Below are positions 63,101 through 64,000 of a stretch of 64,000 bases of DNA, one piece after another. A model generated the notes under the pieces. The model ran no database searches, was not told the DNA's origin, and was given only the letters and a program-made list of their open reading frames with translations. Made by a program: the position numbers and the translations under genes. Within the stretch, counting starts at the first letter, position 1, and every line of letters starts with the position of its first letter. This stretch comes from Geosiphon pyriformis (lineage: Eukaryota > Glomeromycota > Glomeromycetes > Archaeosporales > Geosiphonaceae): positions 1,364,756 to 1,428,755 of the forward strand of contig JAAOMT010000664.1 of NCBI GenBank assembly GCA_016748015.1, in the 5' to 3' direction.

Positions 63101-63444
63101 AAAATCATTTGTTTATATCATTGTAAAGTAAAAAACTAAAGCACCATCTAATAATTTTAATTAGCGGAGAAACATAAGTATATATTTAAAAGTTTTATTT
63201 CTAATGCTATTCAGCTAAAGAGCAGTTTATAGCTTAACTTGTGATAAAACCTATATTTTAGAAATTAATAGTTGTTTAATAAAAAGTCTTTTTTAAAGTT
63301 CTTTGATGTTTTAAAATAGATAAATGTTATTCTTTTAACTTTATTGTTGAACTTAAAATGGTAGGCTGTAAAATATTTCGCTATTGAAAGTTTCTAAGAT
63401 AGACAGCACAACCTTCAAAAGTATAAAATTTAATTAAAGCAAAT
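60101..63444 (+). repeat. Duplicated block B (uninterrupted)
   Basis: A direct duplicate of block A that lacks the 6.7-kb insertion: 60101-61298 matches 26079-27251 and 61290-63444 matches 33967-35752. It keeps a piece of about 390 bases (62643-63030), absent in block A but present inverted at about 9845-10245. This piece contains a 41-codon + frame at 62755-62880 (TNGLVGGIEVYEPRKKIL), unknown family. The open frame at 62367-62579 is the counterpart of 35064-35276. Confidence 0.8.
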
Positions 63445-64000
63445 TTATCTTTTTATAATTTGAAAAACTTCATACTCCTCGACAGAAAAATTCATCTGTC
63501 GATTTTCTGACCCAGGCATTATAGCATGCTTATAATTAATTGTCTTTTGACAATAGCACCATGAACTATTTTTAAAGTCGCCACTCAAACTCATATTGAG
63601 ATTTCCAAAATAGGGTCCCAAATCTTTTCCACCATAAGGTCCATATCCTGTAACAAATTTGCTAAGTATAGCATTTTCAGCATTGTCATCTCCAAGAGAA
63701 AAAATAAAACTTCCTTCTCCATCTAGCCGCTGATTCTGAGAGTGCCAAGATTGTGGGTTAAAGCCGCCAATTATCTGACCAGTTCCTTTCACTTTGATTA
63801 CGCTAATTGTTGCTCCTTTATCATCGCATAATCGATGGAAATCGGCTGGAGTAAATCCGTCTCGACTGCCTCGAAGTAACAATTTAAAATCATTTCCAAG
63901 TTTGCTTTCAAAAGGAGTATTTTTGTTTTTGCCTTGAATCCAATGATCAAGCTGTTTTATATTATGTGATCGAAGAAGATTTGAATCAATATTTAATCGG
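63445..64000 (-). CDS. BTB-BACK-TLDc protein, copy 4 (cut by window edge)
   Basis: Only the C-terminal part is in the window: the end of the linker (RLNIDSNLLRSHNIKQLDHW) and the TLDc domain down to the TAA at 63445. The frame is open from the edge to the stop. Most of the TLDc matches copy 1, including GPYGGKDLGPYFGNLNMSLS, but the first loop is SQNQRLDGEGSF, closer to copy 3 (SRDQWLDGKGSF), and the late loop has SSWCYC and NYKHAIMPGSENRQMN. The mix of copy 1-like and copy 3-like loops suggests exchange between copies. The 5' half, BTB domain and promoter lie beyond the window. Confidence 0.85.
   Translation of the reverse strand, partial: RLNIDSNLLRSHNIKQLDHWIQGKNKNTPFESKLGNDFKLLLRGSRDGFTPADFHRLCDDKGATISVIKVKGTGQIIGGFNPQSWHSQNQRLDGEGSFIFSLGDDNAENAILSKFVTGYGPYGGKDLGPYFGNLNMSLSGDFKNSSWCYCQKTINYKHAIMPGSENRQMNFSVEEYEVFQIIKR

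Overview
The window looks like nuclear DNA of an arbuscular mycorrhizal fungus of the Rhizophagus type (Glomeromycotina). This is inferred from several signs together: extreme A+T content, genes split by many short GT-AG introns (about 55-190 bases), a multicopy BTB-BACK-TLDc family, tyrosine-kinase-like kinase debris, class 3 lipase-like genes, an F-box gene, and long A+T islands. No RNA gene, CRISPR array or bacterial operon was seen.

Layout. 1-5.4 kb: a broken kinase gene, then an A+T desert. 5.4-10.5 kb: a lipase-like gene and BTB-TLDc copy 1, both on +, with a duplicated 3' flank. 10.5-17 kb: repeat relics, an A+T island and a 20-22-base minisatellite. 17.2-17.7 kb: an intronless bacterial-type molybdenum-cofactor-carrier gene (-). 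18.3-20.0 kb: a divergent TLDc exon (-) and a rotted BTB-BACK-TLDc pseudogene (+). 20.8-22.3 kb: a second lipase-like gene (-). 23.8-25.3 kb: BTB-TLDc copy 2 (-), with an assembly gap. 25.6-26.0 kb: transposase debris. 26.1-36.9 kb: duplicated block A, which contains a 6.7-kb insertion flanked by 9-base direct repeats and ends in BTB-TLDc copy 3 (-, gapped). 42.6-43.8 kb: an F-box gene (-). 48.0-58.3 kb: a large neurofibromin/IRA-type RasGAP gene (+) for which 29 exons could be joined. 60.1-64.0 kb: duplicated block B, ending in BTB-TLDc copy 4 (-), cut by the window edge.

How the genes relate. The neurofibromin homologue should switch off Ras and is the one clear housekeeping/signalling gene. 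The BTB-TLDc and F-box proteins are probable substrate adaptors of cullin-type ubiquitin ligases. The four BTB-TLDc copies are almost identical except in a few short TLDc loops, and the three copies with a visible start share the same ~110-base promoter block. Both lipase-like proteins lack the catalytic serine; one also lacks the catalytic histidine. The direct duplication of block A/B gives a natural empty site that dates and delimits the 6.7-kb insertion.

Limits. All gene models, splice sites and alignments were made by eye. Family assignments rest on recognised motifs, not on a search. The first exon of the RasGAP gene was not found.
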